Of a stretch of 64,000 nt of DNA, positions 1 to 8,158 are shown in pieces. The notes under the pieces were generated by a model. That model saw only the letters and a program-made list of their open reading frames with translations, made no database searches and was not told the DNA's origin. Origin of the DNA: Thalassovita mediterranea (GTDB taxonomy: Bacteria; Pseudomonadota; Alphaproteobacteria; Caulobacterales; Hyphomonadaceae); the NCBI GenBank assembly GCA_019448215.1, contig CP080408.1:2914001-2978000 (forward strand), in the 5' to 3' direction. The stretch's first letter is position 1; the number at the start of each line of letters is the position of its first letter. Made by a program: the position numbers and the translations under genes.

Positions 1-1
1 G

Positions 2-436
2 GAAGTCTGGAAAGCTGACCTGATTGTTGGCGGCGCAGGCGGTGAAGGCGTGCTCTTCATCGACGGTGAGCCAACCGGCCAGTACTATATCGGCAAGGCA
101 TCTGTCGGCCTTCAGGCCGGCGTCGATCAGTCAGAGATGGTCTATGTCTTCCGCGAACAGGACGCTCTTGATGAGCTGATGGACGGCGACGAATGGGAAG
201 TCGGTGCTGCAGCTGGCGCGACCGTCGTCGACGCTGACGCGAATGCCATGACTGCGACTGGCGATCCGCGCATCTACATCATTAATGCAGAAGGCCTGAA
301 TGCAGAGCTTAGCGTCAACGCGCTGCGCATCTGGCATGACGATGAGCCGGAAGCCGAAGACGATGATGACATGATGGACCATGACGAGATGGACCATGAT
401 GACGATGACATGATGGACATGGACGACAGCTACTAG
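2..436 (+). CDS. SYLF/YSC84-domain lipid-binding protein, 5' truncated by window edge
   Basis: Open from base 2 in frame with no start inside the window, so this is the C-terminal 144 residues of a longer protein. The stretch with GGEGVLFIDG, the YYIGKASVGLQAG segment and the later ALDELMDGDEWEVGAAAGA segment follows the SYLF (YSC84, DUF500) pattern, a domain known for membrane lipid binding and often secreted in bacteria. After the domain the last ~30 residues are an unusual run of Asp, Met and His (DDMMDHDEM, DHDDDDMMDM repeats). Such a tail is not a normal part of SYLF and could bind metal; that is inference. The gene is followed at once by a strong terminator. Family call is good; the missing N-terminus hides any signal peptide. 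Confidence 0.75.
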   Translation, partial: EVWKADLIVGGAGGEGVLFIDGEPTGQYYIGKASVGLQAGVDQSEMVYVFREQDALDELMDGDEWEVGAAAGATVVDADANAMTATGDPRIYIINAEGLNAELSVNALRIWHDDEPEAEDDDDMMDHDEMDHDDDDMMDMDDSY

Positions 437-460
437 GCTTTTGCCCATTTTTACTGATTA

Positions 461-491
461 GAAGGCGCTCCATGGGGGCGCCTTCTTTTTT
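461..491 (+). terminator. Rho-independent terminator of the SYLF gene
   Basis: An 8-bp perfect stem (461-468 GAAGGCGC with 478-485 GCGCCTTC) is followed directly by six T residues at 486-491. It lies 25 bases after the stop codon of the SYLF gene. Confidence 0.9.
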
Positions 492-572
492 GAGTAATGC
501 TCGGCGGCTGCCCCTTCCCTTCCCCGGCGTCGCTGTCCTAAACCGCTTCTCTCAAGCAAGGAGACCCGACCT

Positions 573-1244
573 ATGGACGTCAGCCAGGCCGTAAATCAGC
601 GCATCTCGACACGCGCATTTCTCGACAAGCAGATCAGCGCAGATGAAGTGCGTGACTGGCTGGCGACGGCGCAGCGCGCGCCTTCTGGTGGCAACCTCCA
701 GCCATGGCGCGTGATCGCAGTCACCGGCGCTGAAAAGCAGGCGGTCATTGATTTGGCCCAGAAAAAGCTCGCCGAAGACCCGCGCGGCGAGAAGACGGAT
801 CGGCCGATCTATCCCAAGGACCTCTGGGAGCCGCATGAAGCGCGGCGCCGCAAGGTTGGCGAGATGATGTATGAGAAGCTTGAGATCCCTCGCGAAGATA
901 AAGCCAAGCGAATTCAATGGTTTTCGCGTAATTTCCGCTTCTTCGACGCACCGCTGGCTGTCTTCTTCGTGATCGATGAGCGTATGGGTCATGGCCAGTG
1001 GGCACATACCGGCATGTTCATGCAGACGCTGGCCCTGCTCGCCGAAGAGCGTGGCTGGGGCAGCTGTTTCCAGGAGTGCTGGGGCATTCTTCGTCCAACG
1101 CTGAAAGAGCATTTTGGACTGGGAGATACCGAGATGCTCTATTGCGGCATGGCCGTAGGCTATCCGGACCCGGACCACCCGGTGAACCAGCTTCGCGCCG
1201 AGCGGGCTAAGGTCGATGAGTTTGCCGAACTCAAAGGCTTCTAG
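573..1244 (+). CDS. Nitroreductase family protein (FMN-dependent oxidoreductase)
   Basis: A 223-residue protein of the NAD(P)H/FMN nitroreductase fold, which reduces nitro groups, quinones or enones; the natural substrate cannot be read from sequence. The N-terminus has the FMN-phosphate motif pattern R10-I-S-T-R14 and the RAPSGGNLQPW segment (about residues 35-46) that packs on the flavin. An AAGGAG ribosome site at 558-563 fixes the ATG start. A paralogue of nearly equal length and the same architecture lies at 7481-8158. No operon partner: a terminator precedes it and an AT-rich spacer follows. Cytosolic, no signal peptide. Confidence 0.88.
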   Translation: MDVSQAVNQRISTRAFLDKQISADEVRDWLATAQRAPSGGNLQPWRVIAVTGAEKQAVIDLAQKKLAEDPRGEKTDRPIYPKDLWEPHEARRRKVGEMMYEKLEIPREDKAKRIQWFSRNFRFFDAPLAVFFVIDERMGHGQWAHTGMFMQTLALLAEERGWGSCFQECWGILRPTLKEHFGLGDTEMLYCGMAVGYPDPDHPVNQLRAERAKVDEFAELKGF

Positions 1245-1252
1245 GCGACGTT

Positions 1253-1281
1253 TAAAAATTTAAAAAAGACAATTTTTTTAA
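1253..1281. other. AT-only hairpin between nitroreductase and H-NOX gene
   Basis: In a high-GC region, 1253-1281 is almost pure A/T. An A6/T6 stem (1262-1267 with 1273-1279) with a five-base loop could be a weak terminator for the nitroreductase gene or an UP-like element for the H-NOX promoter. The rest of the 251-base spacer (1245-1495) shows no FNR/NNR-type palindrome that I can see. Confidence 0.3.
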
Positions 1282-1495
1282 GGTGTTGGACAGAATGTCG
1301 CAGTGCGCCGAAAGGACAAGTGCGCGCCGCGACGCGGTTTACCATTACCCCTCCAGCGAATGCTACAGCAAAGCGGCCCCACCGGCCGCAACACTGTTCT
1401 GACGGCCCGAATTTTCGCTGAAATTTCAGCTGCGCCGTAGAGCGATCAGCAATCGGAGACATCGCATTCCACGCCATCACTTGAGGGGGATGGGC

Positions 1496-2041
1496 ATGAA
1501 GGGTGTGGTGTTTACTGAATTTCTCGATCACGTCGAAGCTGAACTCGGCGTTATCCAGACACAACGCATCATCGACGCGTGCGAGCTGGAATCAGAAGGG
1601 GCTTATACCTCAGTTGGCACTTATCCCTGCGCCGAGATGGGCAAACTCATCGGCGCTGTGTCCAACACCACGGGCCGTTGCCCGGCCACGTTGCTGAAGG
1701 CCTTCGGCCATCATCTGGCCGGGTCATTCAAGCAAGGCTATCCCGCCTATTTCGAAGTCGATGACTTTTTCGATTTCGTAGAGTCCATAGATTCTCACAT
1801 TCATGTGGAAGTCCAGAAGCTCTACGTGGATGCGGAGCTCCCGGAGTTTCACATCATCATGCGGACGGACGATACGCTGGTCGTCGATTACATCTCATCA
1901 CGGGCCCTTGAGCATCTGGCGTTCGGTCTTCTGGAGGCTTCGGCTCAAGCCTTCGGAGAGACCATCGCCATTGCCATGACGCCGAGAGGTGACGGTGCCA
2001 GTCGTGTCGTCCGTTTCCAGCTTGAGCGGAGGCAGCAATGA
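1496..2041 (+). CDS. hnoX: H-NOX heme-based nitric oxide sensor
   Basis: A 181-residue H-NOX (HNOB, heme NO-binding) domain protein. The proximal heme ligand H103 sits in the HIHVEVQKLY context and the heme-propionate motif YxSxR is present as Y132-S134-R136; the spacing matches stand-alone bacterial H-NOX proteins. The start is set at 1496 because GAGGGGG (1483-1489) is 6 bases upstream and the product then opens MKG, as the family does; earlier TTG 1481 and ATG 1490 lie in or against that ribosome site. Its stop overlaps the start of the GGDEF-EAL gene (ATGA), so the two are co-translated. Family knowledge: NO binding to H-NOX alters the activity of its cognate partner enzyme. Confidence 0.93.
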   Translation: MKGVVFTEFLDHVEAELGVIQTQRIIDACELESEGAYTSVGTYPCAEMGKLIGAVSNTTGRCPATLLKAFGHHLAGSFKQGYPAYFEVDDFFDFVESIDSHIHVEVQKLYVDAELPEFHIIMRTDDTLVVDYISSRALEHLAFGLLEASAQAFGETIAIAMTPRGDGASRVVRFQLERRQQ

Positions 2042-3528
2042 CCAACACGCTCTCAGATCATGAAGTCGCAATGCTCGAGAGGCGCGCAATCCGCGAACGC
2101 CAGTCCCGAAAGGCGGCCGAAAAGATCCTTGAACAGAAGTCGCTGGAGCTATTCGCGGCAAATGCAGAACTCAAGCGGGCCAAAGCAAATTTGAGGGCGC
2201 AGATCGAGGCGCTTCAGGTAGAACGCGACCGCGTCCTGGAAGCCTCCCGGATCGACCACCTTACCGGCCTCGCAAACCGAACGGCCTTTTTCGCGCGTCT
2301 CGAAGCGGCCCTACTCCGCCCTCGACCGCAGCAGACTTCGCTGAAATTGCTCCTCGTCGATCTGCGTCGTTTCAAACTGATCAATGGGCGCGTCGGCCAG
2401 TATGGAGGTGACCTCGTCCTGAAGGCCGTCGCGGCGCGGCTACAGCAGGTTGCCGACGAAGCTCAAGGCTTTGCTGCTCGCTTTGGCGGCAATGAGTTCG
2501 CTCTTTGTCTCGAGCTGCCGGCTGGACAGGCCTTCTGCTACACCCAGCACCTGCAGGAGGTTCTACATCAGCCGATCGAGGTTCTGAACCGGCAGATAAC
2601 ACTCGAAGTCGCGATCGGGGCAGCCGGCACGAACATCGCTGGCTCGGACATTGAAGGCCTTCGCCGCGCTGCTGATTTCGCGATGCAGAAGGCGCGTGCC
2701 CTGCCTGTGGGTGGGGTCTGCGTCTATGATAGCGCCCTGAAAGCTGAAGCGAGCCGGCGCCATGACCTCGAAGTGCTGCTTCGCGAAGCGATCAAGAAAA
2801 ACGAGATTGAACCCTGGTTCCAGCCGATCATCGATCCTCGCGACCCGTCGAAACTTTCATTCGAGGTTCTGGCAAGGTGGCTGGGGCCAGACGGCTTTGT
2901 CGCGCCAATGGAGTTTATTCCACTCGCCGAAGAGCTGGGTCTTCGTCGGCGCCTCGACCGCTATCTACTTCAGCGCGCCTGCGAACTCGCCAAACCATGG
3001 ATAGATGATGGCTGGCTGAGCGACATTTCCGTGAACGTGTCGCCGTCCGATCTCATGTCGCCAGATTTTGTAAGGACCCTGTCCGAAGTCCTTGAACAGA
3101 TTGATTTTCCTCGCGACCGTCTTGTGATCGAAGTGACGGAGTCGGTCTTCATCGAAGACCTCGCCTTTGCCAGAAGCCAGCTCGACGCGTTGCACGCGCT
3201 TGGCCTCAAGGTGGCGCTCGATGACTTCGGCACTGGCTACTCGAACCTGCGCTCCCTGGTCGGGCTGCCACTATCCAAGATCAAGCTGGACCGGTCCCTG
3301 ATCTCTGATCTCGATATCAATGACAGCGTCGCCATGCTGATCAGCACGATCACGCAATGGGCACGGGCGATCAATCTCACCATCGTCGCTGAAGGGGTGG
3401 AGACGGAGAACCAGCTGACGGTTCTGAAGGCGCTGGGTTGTACCAATTTGCAAGGCTACCTGTTCGGCAAGGCCCAATGCGCAAACGACATTGAAGTGGC
3501 TTACCAGCCGAAGAAGATTGCCGTCTGA
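2038..3528 (+). CDS. GGDEF-EAL protein coupled to H-NOX; probable c-di-GMP phosphodiesterase
   Basis: A 496-residue cytosolic protein: N-terminal coiled coil (about 10-70, rich in Arg/Lys/Glu), GGDEF domain (about 70-235) and EAL domain (about 250-490). The GGDEF half is degraded: signature GGNEF at 150-154, and the metal motif reads VDLRRF where active enzymes have a second Asp. The EAL half keeps its catalytic set: E276-V-L, the Asn of the SVNVSP segment, EVTES, D395-D396 in DDFGTGYS, the Lys of KIKLD and the Glu of AEGVE. Inference: NO-responsive c-di-GMP hydrolysis, with the GGDEF half regulatory. The H-NOX/GGDEF-EAL pairing is known from Shewanella and Legionella. ATGA overlap with hnoX. 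Confidence 0.92.
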   Translation: MTNTLSDHEVAMLERRAIRERQSRKAAEKILEQKSLELFAANAELKRAKANLRAQIEALQVERDRVLEASRIDHLTGLANRTAFFARLEAALLRPRPQQTSLKLLLVDLRRFKLINGRVGQYGGDLVLKAVAARLQQVADEAQGFAARFGGNEFALCLELPAGQAFCYTQHLQEVLHQPIEVLNRQITLEVAIGAAGTNIAGSDIEGLRRAADFAMQKARALPVGGVCVYDSALKAEASRRHDLEVLLREAIKKNEIEPWFQPIIDPRDPSKLSFEVLARWLGPDGFVAPMEFIPLAEELGLRRRLDRYLLQRACELAKPWIDDGWLSDISVNVSPSDLMSPDFVRTLSEVLEQIDFPRDRLVIEVTESVFIEDLAFARSQLDALHALGLKVALDDFGTGYSNLRSLVGLPLSKIKLDRSLISDLDINDSVAMLISTITQWARAINLTIVAEGVETENQLTVLKALGCTNLQGYLFGKAQCANDIEVAYQPKKIAV

Positions 3529-3720
3529 AAGTGCACGCATTCGAGAGAGGCCGGGCGGTGATACTTTCCAACCGGACGCACACGCCGTTTCCGTGAAATT
3601 CATGGTGCAGTGACGGTGTGCTGGCGGTGTTTCTGGAGGGTGTCCGAAAACCGACGCCGTTCTTGCCATCGCGCACGCCTGTGACATGCTTGCTTCCTGG
3701 CTGCTGGGAGGGGCTGGGAC

Positions 3721-4401
3721 ATGCGCGCATCCTCGTTCGATTTCATTGGCAATCTCGACACGCTGGTGGCGGTCATCATCGGCGCCTTTCTTGCGACCGG
3801 TGGCGCGCTGATCGCCGAGATCATCCAGGACCGGCTTGGGCGCAAGCGCCGCGAACGGGAGGCTGCGCGCTTCTTTGGTGAGATCATGACCTCCATCGAT
3901 GCGATCATCGACCTCGCCACGAGCTCACAGCAGATTGGCGACAAGTGGGGCCGCATCACCCAGCGCTTTTTCAGAACGGCGCTTCGCGAAGCCAATGTCT
4001 ATGAACGCAATCGCGAACGGCTTTTCGATATTCAGGACATGGATCTGCGCTTTGCGATCAATGAACACTTCCTGCGCGAGACAGTGCCGATCATCGCCTT
4101 GCTGGAACAGACCGACAGCATTGATGCGGCAAGCCGGGAGCTGGCCAGAAGCGAACTCAGCCCGGCGCGGCAGGCACAGCTCGAGGCGGAGATCACGCAG
4201 CAGGCAGCGGACCGCGAGCAATCCCTGGAGGCTATGATCTATCAACGTGAACAGACGTCTGCCTTGATCGAGCGCCTGAAGCCGCTGGCACAAGTTTCGT
4301 TCGCTTCGAATTACAGGCGCCTGGACGAGGAAGGCGAGCCCTCTGGCGCCGAGGAGGAGACGGCCTCGGCCGAACTTGACGGCGCGAAGAAACCGGCCTA
4401 G
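3721..4401 (+). CDS. Membrane-anchored helical protein of unknown function
   Basis: A 226-residue protein I do not recognise. One hydrophobic segment (about residues 10-34) is followed by a basic stretch (GRKRRERE) and then a long, charged, mostly helical region with a likely coiled coil near 125-180 (rich in Glu, Gln, Arg, Ala), ending in an acidic Glu/Ala/Ser tail. The positive charges after the helix suggest the helical body is cytoplasmic. It stops only 9 bases before the LRAT-like gene, so the two probably form one transcript. The 192-base spacer before it (3529-3720) shows no clear terminator or promoter; GGGAGGGGC lies just upstream of the ATG. Confidence 0.7.
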   Translation: MRASSFDFIGNLDTLVAVIIGAFLATGGALIAEIIQDRLGRKRREREAARFFGEIMTSIDAIIDLATSSQQIGDKWGRITQRFFRTALREANVYERNRERLFDIQDMDLRFAINEHFLRETVPIIALLEQTDSIDAASRELARSELSPARQAQLEAEITQQAADREQSLEAMIYQREQTSALIERLKPLAQVSFASNYRRLDEEGEPSGAEEETASAELDGAKKPA

Positions 4402-4410
4402 CGTTTATCG

Positions 4411-4791
4411 ATGAACGATAAGTATGACTTCCGACCCGGCGATGTCGTCTCTGTCCGCTTTGGCGGCTTTCTTCGACATTATGGCATCGTTGGCTGGGAT
4501 GGCCGGATCATTTCGAATACGCGCCGGCATCATGGCGTCGTCACACAATCGATCGAGGATTTCGCGGATGGCCGCGAAATCAGGAATCATGGCCGCAACG
4601 CCGCAGCCTGTGACTTCACAGCCATCGACCGCGCCAGCCGCCGCATCGGGCATGACTACCACCTGACTGGTTCGAACTGTGTGCACTTCGTGCGCGGCGC
4701 GCATGGCCGCAAACCGACCGCGACGCAAATCGCGCGCGGCACGTTTGAAGCCTTTCGGGACATGTTGGGGCCCAAGCGCCCGCGCTGGTAG
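4411..4791 (+). CDS. LRAT-like (permuted NlpC/P60) cysteine hydrolase/acyltransferase domain protein
   Basis: A 126-residue protein with the pattern of the lecithin retinol acyltransferase (LRAT)/H-REV107 branch of the NlpC/P60 superfamily: opening PGDVV, catalytic-type H23 in RHYGIV, a second His at 40-41, and the cysteine motif NC at 89-90 in the GSNCVHFVRG context (usually NCEHF). Members are thiol acyltransferases, phospholipases or peptidases; which applies here is unknown. The protein has no signal peptide. It follows the helical membrane protein by 9 bases with no good ribosome site of its own, which suggests translational coupling. Stop codons of this gene and the reverse-strand gene at 4794 almost touch. 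Confidence 0.75.
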   Translation: MNDKYDFRPGDVVSVRFGGFLRHYGIVGWDGRIISNTRRHHGVVTQSIEDFADGREIRNHGRNAAACDFTAIDRASRRIGHDYHLTGSNCVHFVRGAHGRKPTATQIARGTFEAFRDMLGPKRPRW

Positions 4792-4793
4792 GC

Positions 4794-5945
4794 CTATTCA
4801 GCGACCGGCACGCTGGCCCAGTCGATGGCCTCTTTCAAACGGCTTGCCGGCAATGTCGCGGGCCGTTCTCCATGATTGACGTATTGCCGCCAGTCCGAAT
4901 CCGGCTCCAGCTGAAAATGAAAGGTCAACGGCCTCTCGTCCGGCAGGGCGAGGACAGAGGCCGTTGAATCAGCATCGAGCGTGAAGCGCGTTTCTTCTAT
5001 AAATCCATTGTCACTGGATTGCGCAGTTTTTGAGAACGAAAAGCTTTCGTCGCTACCTTCGACACGGATTACGAAACCAGCGACCGCGCCAGACACTAGC
5101 GCTGACAAGGTGCCGTCAGTGAGCGCGTACAATGTGCCGTCGCCGTTCGGCGCATTGCCCCTTTCCAGCGTGACACCTGCAAGGCGCCCTGTGCCTTCGC
5201 CCCCTGTGCGGTAAGCCAGAACAGCAAACTCTGAAAAGCCTTCAAACGAGAAGAAATTAAAGCTCGTCCACGGCCCGTAGATTGAAAGTGAAGTTGGCTG
5301 TCCGCCTGGCGTCTGGGGTTGAAGCTGCTTGCGGTTGTTCCACCAGTAGGCAGGCTCAAGGTCGGTCGCATAGCCGTAAGCATCGCACTGCGCCGCCATG
5401 GCGGGCGACATGGTCGCAACGAGACCGTCCAGTTGCTCCCGCTCATCTCCCTGATAGCGCGCCAGAACTTCAGCGCGCAGGGCATCCATTGCATCGCGCT
5501 TAAGGACTGCGCCGTCCTGACCCACAGCACACTCGGTGATATGGGAAGGCATTGCACCGGCAGCGGCCAGCAAGGCCTCGCCATAAAGCCTCGCCCCATC
5601 GACGAGTTGCCATTTGTCTGCATGTTCGGACCTTGAAAGACATCCTGTCCAGGCATCCTTTGCGATCGCGCTGATGCGGTCCTGCTCCGTCATGACGGTG
5701 TCGCTATTGAAAGCGCTGATCAGCGACTTGCGCATGACAGTCTGGAGATGCTCGACAGCGCCGCGCTGCGCTTCGTCAAAGACCTGGCAATGGTCGTCGA
5801 CGCCAAGGCCATAAGTCGTGGTCCGCAGAACAGACAGCTGACTATCAACTGCCTGCTGCCTCGCGTCCTGCGCGCTAGCAGCCTGCACGGCGAAAACTGC
5901 GCATGCCGATGCCAGTGCAGCAGAAAAACAGATACTCGATGCCAA
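4794..5945 (-). CDS. Secreted protein of unknown function
   Basis: Unrecognised 383-residue protein when started at TTG 5945, which gives a clean signal peptide (hydrophobic run ending AVQAASA, cut before QDARQQ). The frame stays open up to 6173, but that part overlaps the DUF983 gene on the same strand and reads as low-complexity Arg/Cys-rich nonsense, so I reject it; there is no ATG in the right place and the ribosome site is weak, leaving the start uncertain. The mature N-terminal half holds four spaced Cys (DHCQ, TGCL, TECA, AQCD) that could form two disulfides; the C-terminal half is rich in Gly, Ser, Thr and aromatic residues, like a beta-sandwich. Likely periplasmic or surface. Confidence 0.65.
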   Translation of the reverse strand: MASSICFSAALASACAVFAVQAASAQDARQQAVDSQLSVLRTTTYGLGVDDHCQVFDEAQRGAVEHLQTVMRKSLISAFNSDTVMTEQDRISAIAKDAWTGCLSRSEHADKWQLVDGARLYGEALLAAAGAMPSHITECAVGQDGAVLKRDAMDALRAEVLARYQGDEREQLDGLVATMSPAMAAQCDAYGYATDLEPAYWWNNRKQLQPQTPGGQPTSLSIYGPWTSFNFFSFEGFSEFAVLAYRTGGEGTGRLAGVTLERGNAPNGDGTLYALTDGTLSALVSGAVAGFVIRVEGSDESFSFSKTAQSSDNGFIEETRFTLDADSTASVLALPDERPLTFHFQLEPDSDWRQYVNHGERPATLPASRLKEAIDWASVPVAE

Positions 5946-6039
5946 TGTTTTGTCCCGGTTAAGTGAATGCGTCCCGGGTGTATTTAGAGCCCGATTGCGC
6001 CAGTCCGGCAAGGCTCTAACCTGCACTGCCTGCAGCAGA

Positions 6040-6441
6040 TCAGCCCTTCCAGTTACGAGGCGGCGCGCCGTGTTTGCCCGTGCTTTCCCATTGGGCCTCT
6101 TCGGCCTTGTTGGAAAGCTGCAGGTTGAACAGCACGCCCTTGAACAGGGGCAGCAGGGCGAGCGCGGTGCCAATCATAGCGCCCAGCAGCACGGCAAAGC
6201 CGAGAATCTTCAGCCAGAGCGCCATCTCCAGCATGGGGAGAATGAAATAGAATGGCGCAAAGACGATCATCACCAGAAAGCCGACAAAGAAGGCCGGGCC
6301 GTCGGCCGTGTCGGCAGAGCGGAAGTCCTGCCCGCAGGCCGCACACTCTTCCCGGAAGACGAGATAGCGACTAAAGAGCTTGCCTTCGCCGCAAGTCGGG
6401 CAGCGGCGCTTGAGGCCGCGCATGATTGGCTGACTTAACAT
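6040..6441 (-). CDS. DUF983 membrane protein with zinc ribbon
   Basis: A 133-residue DUF983 protein: an N-terminal CPTC...CAAC zinc-ribbon pair, then two or three hydrophobic helices (phenylalanine-rich FFVGFLVMIVFAPFY region and a second near LKILGFAVLLG), and a short charged tail. Function of the family is not established. Start chosen at ATG 6441 (MLSQPIMRG); ATGs at 6495 and 6423 are possible and no ribosome site settles it. In other Alphaproteobacteria a DUF983 gene is often seen near rnr and a NUDIX gene; here rnr and NUDIX lie 55 kb away at the window end. Confidence 0.82.
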   Translation of the reverse strand: MLSQPIMRGLKRRCPTCGEGKLFSRYLVFREECAACGQDFRSADTADGPAFFVGFLVMIVFAPFYFILPMLEMALWLKILGFAVLLGAMIGTALALLPLFKGVLFNLQLSNKAEEAQWESTGKHGAPPRNWKG

Positions 6442-6507
6442 GACCCGAATATGGGCCCTGCCCGCCCGCGCCGATAGTGCGGCGCGAGCGCACATGAGGC
6501 ATACGAA

Positions 6508-7293
6508 CTAGTGGGCGGCGTCGCCCGCTTTTCTGCGCTTGCGGGCGATGAGATTCAGCACCTCGACAAAGACCGAGAAGGCCATCGCCGCGTAGATATA
6601 GCCCTTTGGCACATGCACGCCGAAGCCATCCGCGATCAGCACCATGCCGATCATCAGCAGGAAGGCCAGCGCGAGCATGACGACGGTCGGGTTCTTGTTG
6701 ATGAATCGGGCCAGAGGCCCCGCCGCGAGCAGCATGACCATCACCGCAATAACGACGGCGACCACCATGATGGGCACCTGATCGGTCATGCCAACGGCGG
6801 TCAGGATCGAGTCGATCGAGAAGACCATGTCGAGCAGGATGATCTGGACCAGAACGCTGGCGAAGCCGACGCTGGCGCGCTTGTCGCCAAAGACGCTGTC
6901 GCTTGGTTCCGGGTCAATATGGTGGTGGATCTCTGTCGTCGCCTTCCAGACGAGGAAGAGACCGCCTGAAACGAGGATGATGTCTCGCCAGGAAAAGGCG
7001 GTTTCGAAAGTGACCTCGCCGTGATCACCCGGCGGACCGGAAATGCCAAGGTCGAAGACTGTCGCGGTCAGCCCGACGATCCAGGCGATCGTTGCCAGCA
7101 GCGCCAGACGCAGAATGAGCGCGAGGCCGATACCGATACGCCGCGCGGCAGGCCGCTGCTTTTCGGGAAGCTTGTTTGTGAGGATCGAGATGAAGACGAG
7201 ATTGTCGATACCGAGAACGATTTCGAGAACAATCAGGGTGGCGAGAGCCGCCCATGCCTCTGGCGTTGCAAACACTGCAAGATAATCAGCCAA
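6508..7293 (-). CDS. TerC family integral membrane protein (putative metal ion exporter)
   Basis: A 261-residue TerC/Alx-type protein with about seven membrane helices. The diagnostic acidic motif EIVLGIDN lies in the first helix (about 23-31) and its repeat-related counterpart MVFSIDS in the middle. Characterised relatives export manganese; specificity here is inferred. The start codon is TTG at 7293, supported by GGGGGAAAG immediately upstream on the reverse strand; no ATG is available nearby. The 187-base divergent spacer to the second nitroreductase gene contains inverted repeats that would form a structured leader (see findings). Confidence 0.88.
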   Translation of the reverse strand: MADYLAVFATPEAWAALATLIVLEIVLGIDNLVFISILTNKLPEKQRPAARRIGIGLALILRLALLATIAWIVGLTATVFDLGISGPPGDHGEVTFETAFSWRDIILVSGGLFLVWKATTEIHHHIDPEPSDSVFGDKRASVGFASVLVQIILLDMVFSIDSILTAVGMTDQVPIMVVAVVIAVMVMLLAAGPLARFINKNPTVVMLALAFLLMIGMVLIADGFGVHVPKGYIYAAMAFSVFVEVLNLIARKRRKAGDAAH

Positions 7294-7480
7294 CTCTTTC
7301 CCCCTGCTTTGTCAGTCGGAGTATTAATGGCTTCAGCTGGCGCTGGGTTCCAGCCCCTTCTTGTCGGGGCAATTTCTGACAAGGCGATTTCGCCGCTGGT
7401 CACCTCTTGGCTACCGCAGCGGCAGCGAACTAGCTTGCACGGCAAACAGGGCCGATTCAGGCATGAGGGAGAGATACGAT

Positions 7481-8158
7481 ATGGAATACGAGCAGGTTGT
7501 ACGCGAGCGCCGCAGCATCAGGGGCTTTCAGAAAAAGCCGGTGCCTAAAGCTTTGGTGCGCGAAATCCTCGAGATTGCGATGCGGGCGCCAACCTCGCTC
7601 AATACCCAGCCCTGGAATTTCTACGTCGTCGCTGGCGACGTGCTGGACAAGATCCGCAAGGGTAATGTCGAGCGCAATGTGGCGGGCGTGCCAGACAGCC
7701 GCGAGTTCCGCATGGGCCCCGGCTATGAAGGCGCCCACCGAGAGCGCCAGATCGAGATCGCGAAACAGCTTTTCGCCGTCATGGGCATCGAGCGCCACGA
7801 CAAGGAAGCGCGCATGGACTGGGTGCTGCGCGGCTTTCGCCAGTTCGACGCGCCAGTGTCCATCGTGGTGACCTATGACAAGTCGATACAGGGCAGCGAC
7901 ATCGCGCCCTTTGATTGCGGCGGCGTGGTGAACTGTATCGTCAATACGGCTTGGTCGAAGGGGCTCGGCTGCGTCATCAACAGCCAGGGCATCATGCAGA
8001 GTCCGGTTGTTCGTGAGCACGCGAAAATCCCGGATGATCAGGTGATCCAGACCTGCATTGCCATGGGTTGGCCGGATGATGAGTTCCCGGCAAACTCTGT
8101 CGTGTCGAACCGTAAATCGGTCGACGAGGCAGCGACCTTCCTTGGTTTCGAGGACTAG
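7481..8158 (+). CDS. Nitroreductase family protein, paralogue
   Basis: A 225-residue FMN nitroreductase-fold protein, close in layout to the one at 573-1244: R10-R11-S12-I-R14 near the N-terminus, RAPTSLNTQPW at 35-45, and a similar C-terminal PDDEFPANS...SVDEA ending. Start chosen at ATG 7481, with AGGGAGAG about 8 bases upstream; the frame is open to 7361 but that part is compositionally unlike coding sequence, and ATG 7463 would sit on the ribosome site. Substrate unknown. Monocistronic by context, divergent from terC. Confidence 0.88.
   Translation: MEYEQVVRERRSIRGFQKKPVPKALVREILEIAMRAPTSLNTQPWNFYVVAGDVLDKIRKGNVERNVAGVPDSREFRMGPGYEGAHRERQIEIAKQLFAVMGIERHDKEARMDWVLRGFRQFDAPVSIVVTYDKSIQGSDIAPFDCGGVVNCIVNTAWSKGLGCVINSQGIMQSPVVREHAKIPDDQVIQTCIAMGWPDDEFPANSVVSNRKSVDEAATFLGFED

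Noticed and set aside
552-1178. Reverse-strand reading frame over the first nitroreductase
   Set aside because: Antisense shadow of a well-supported gene.
5946-6173. Upstream extension of the secreted unknown gene
   Set aside because: Overlaps DUF983 on the same strand and has non-coding composition; it would also bury the signal peptide.
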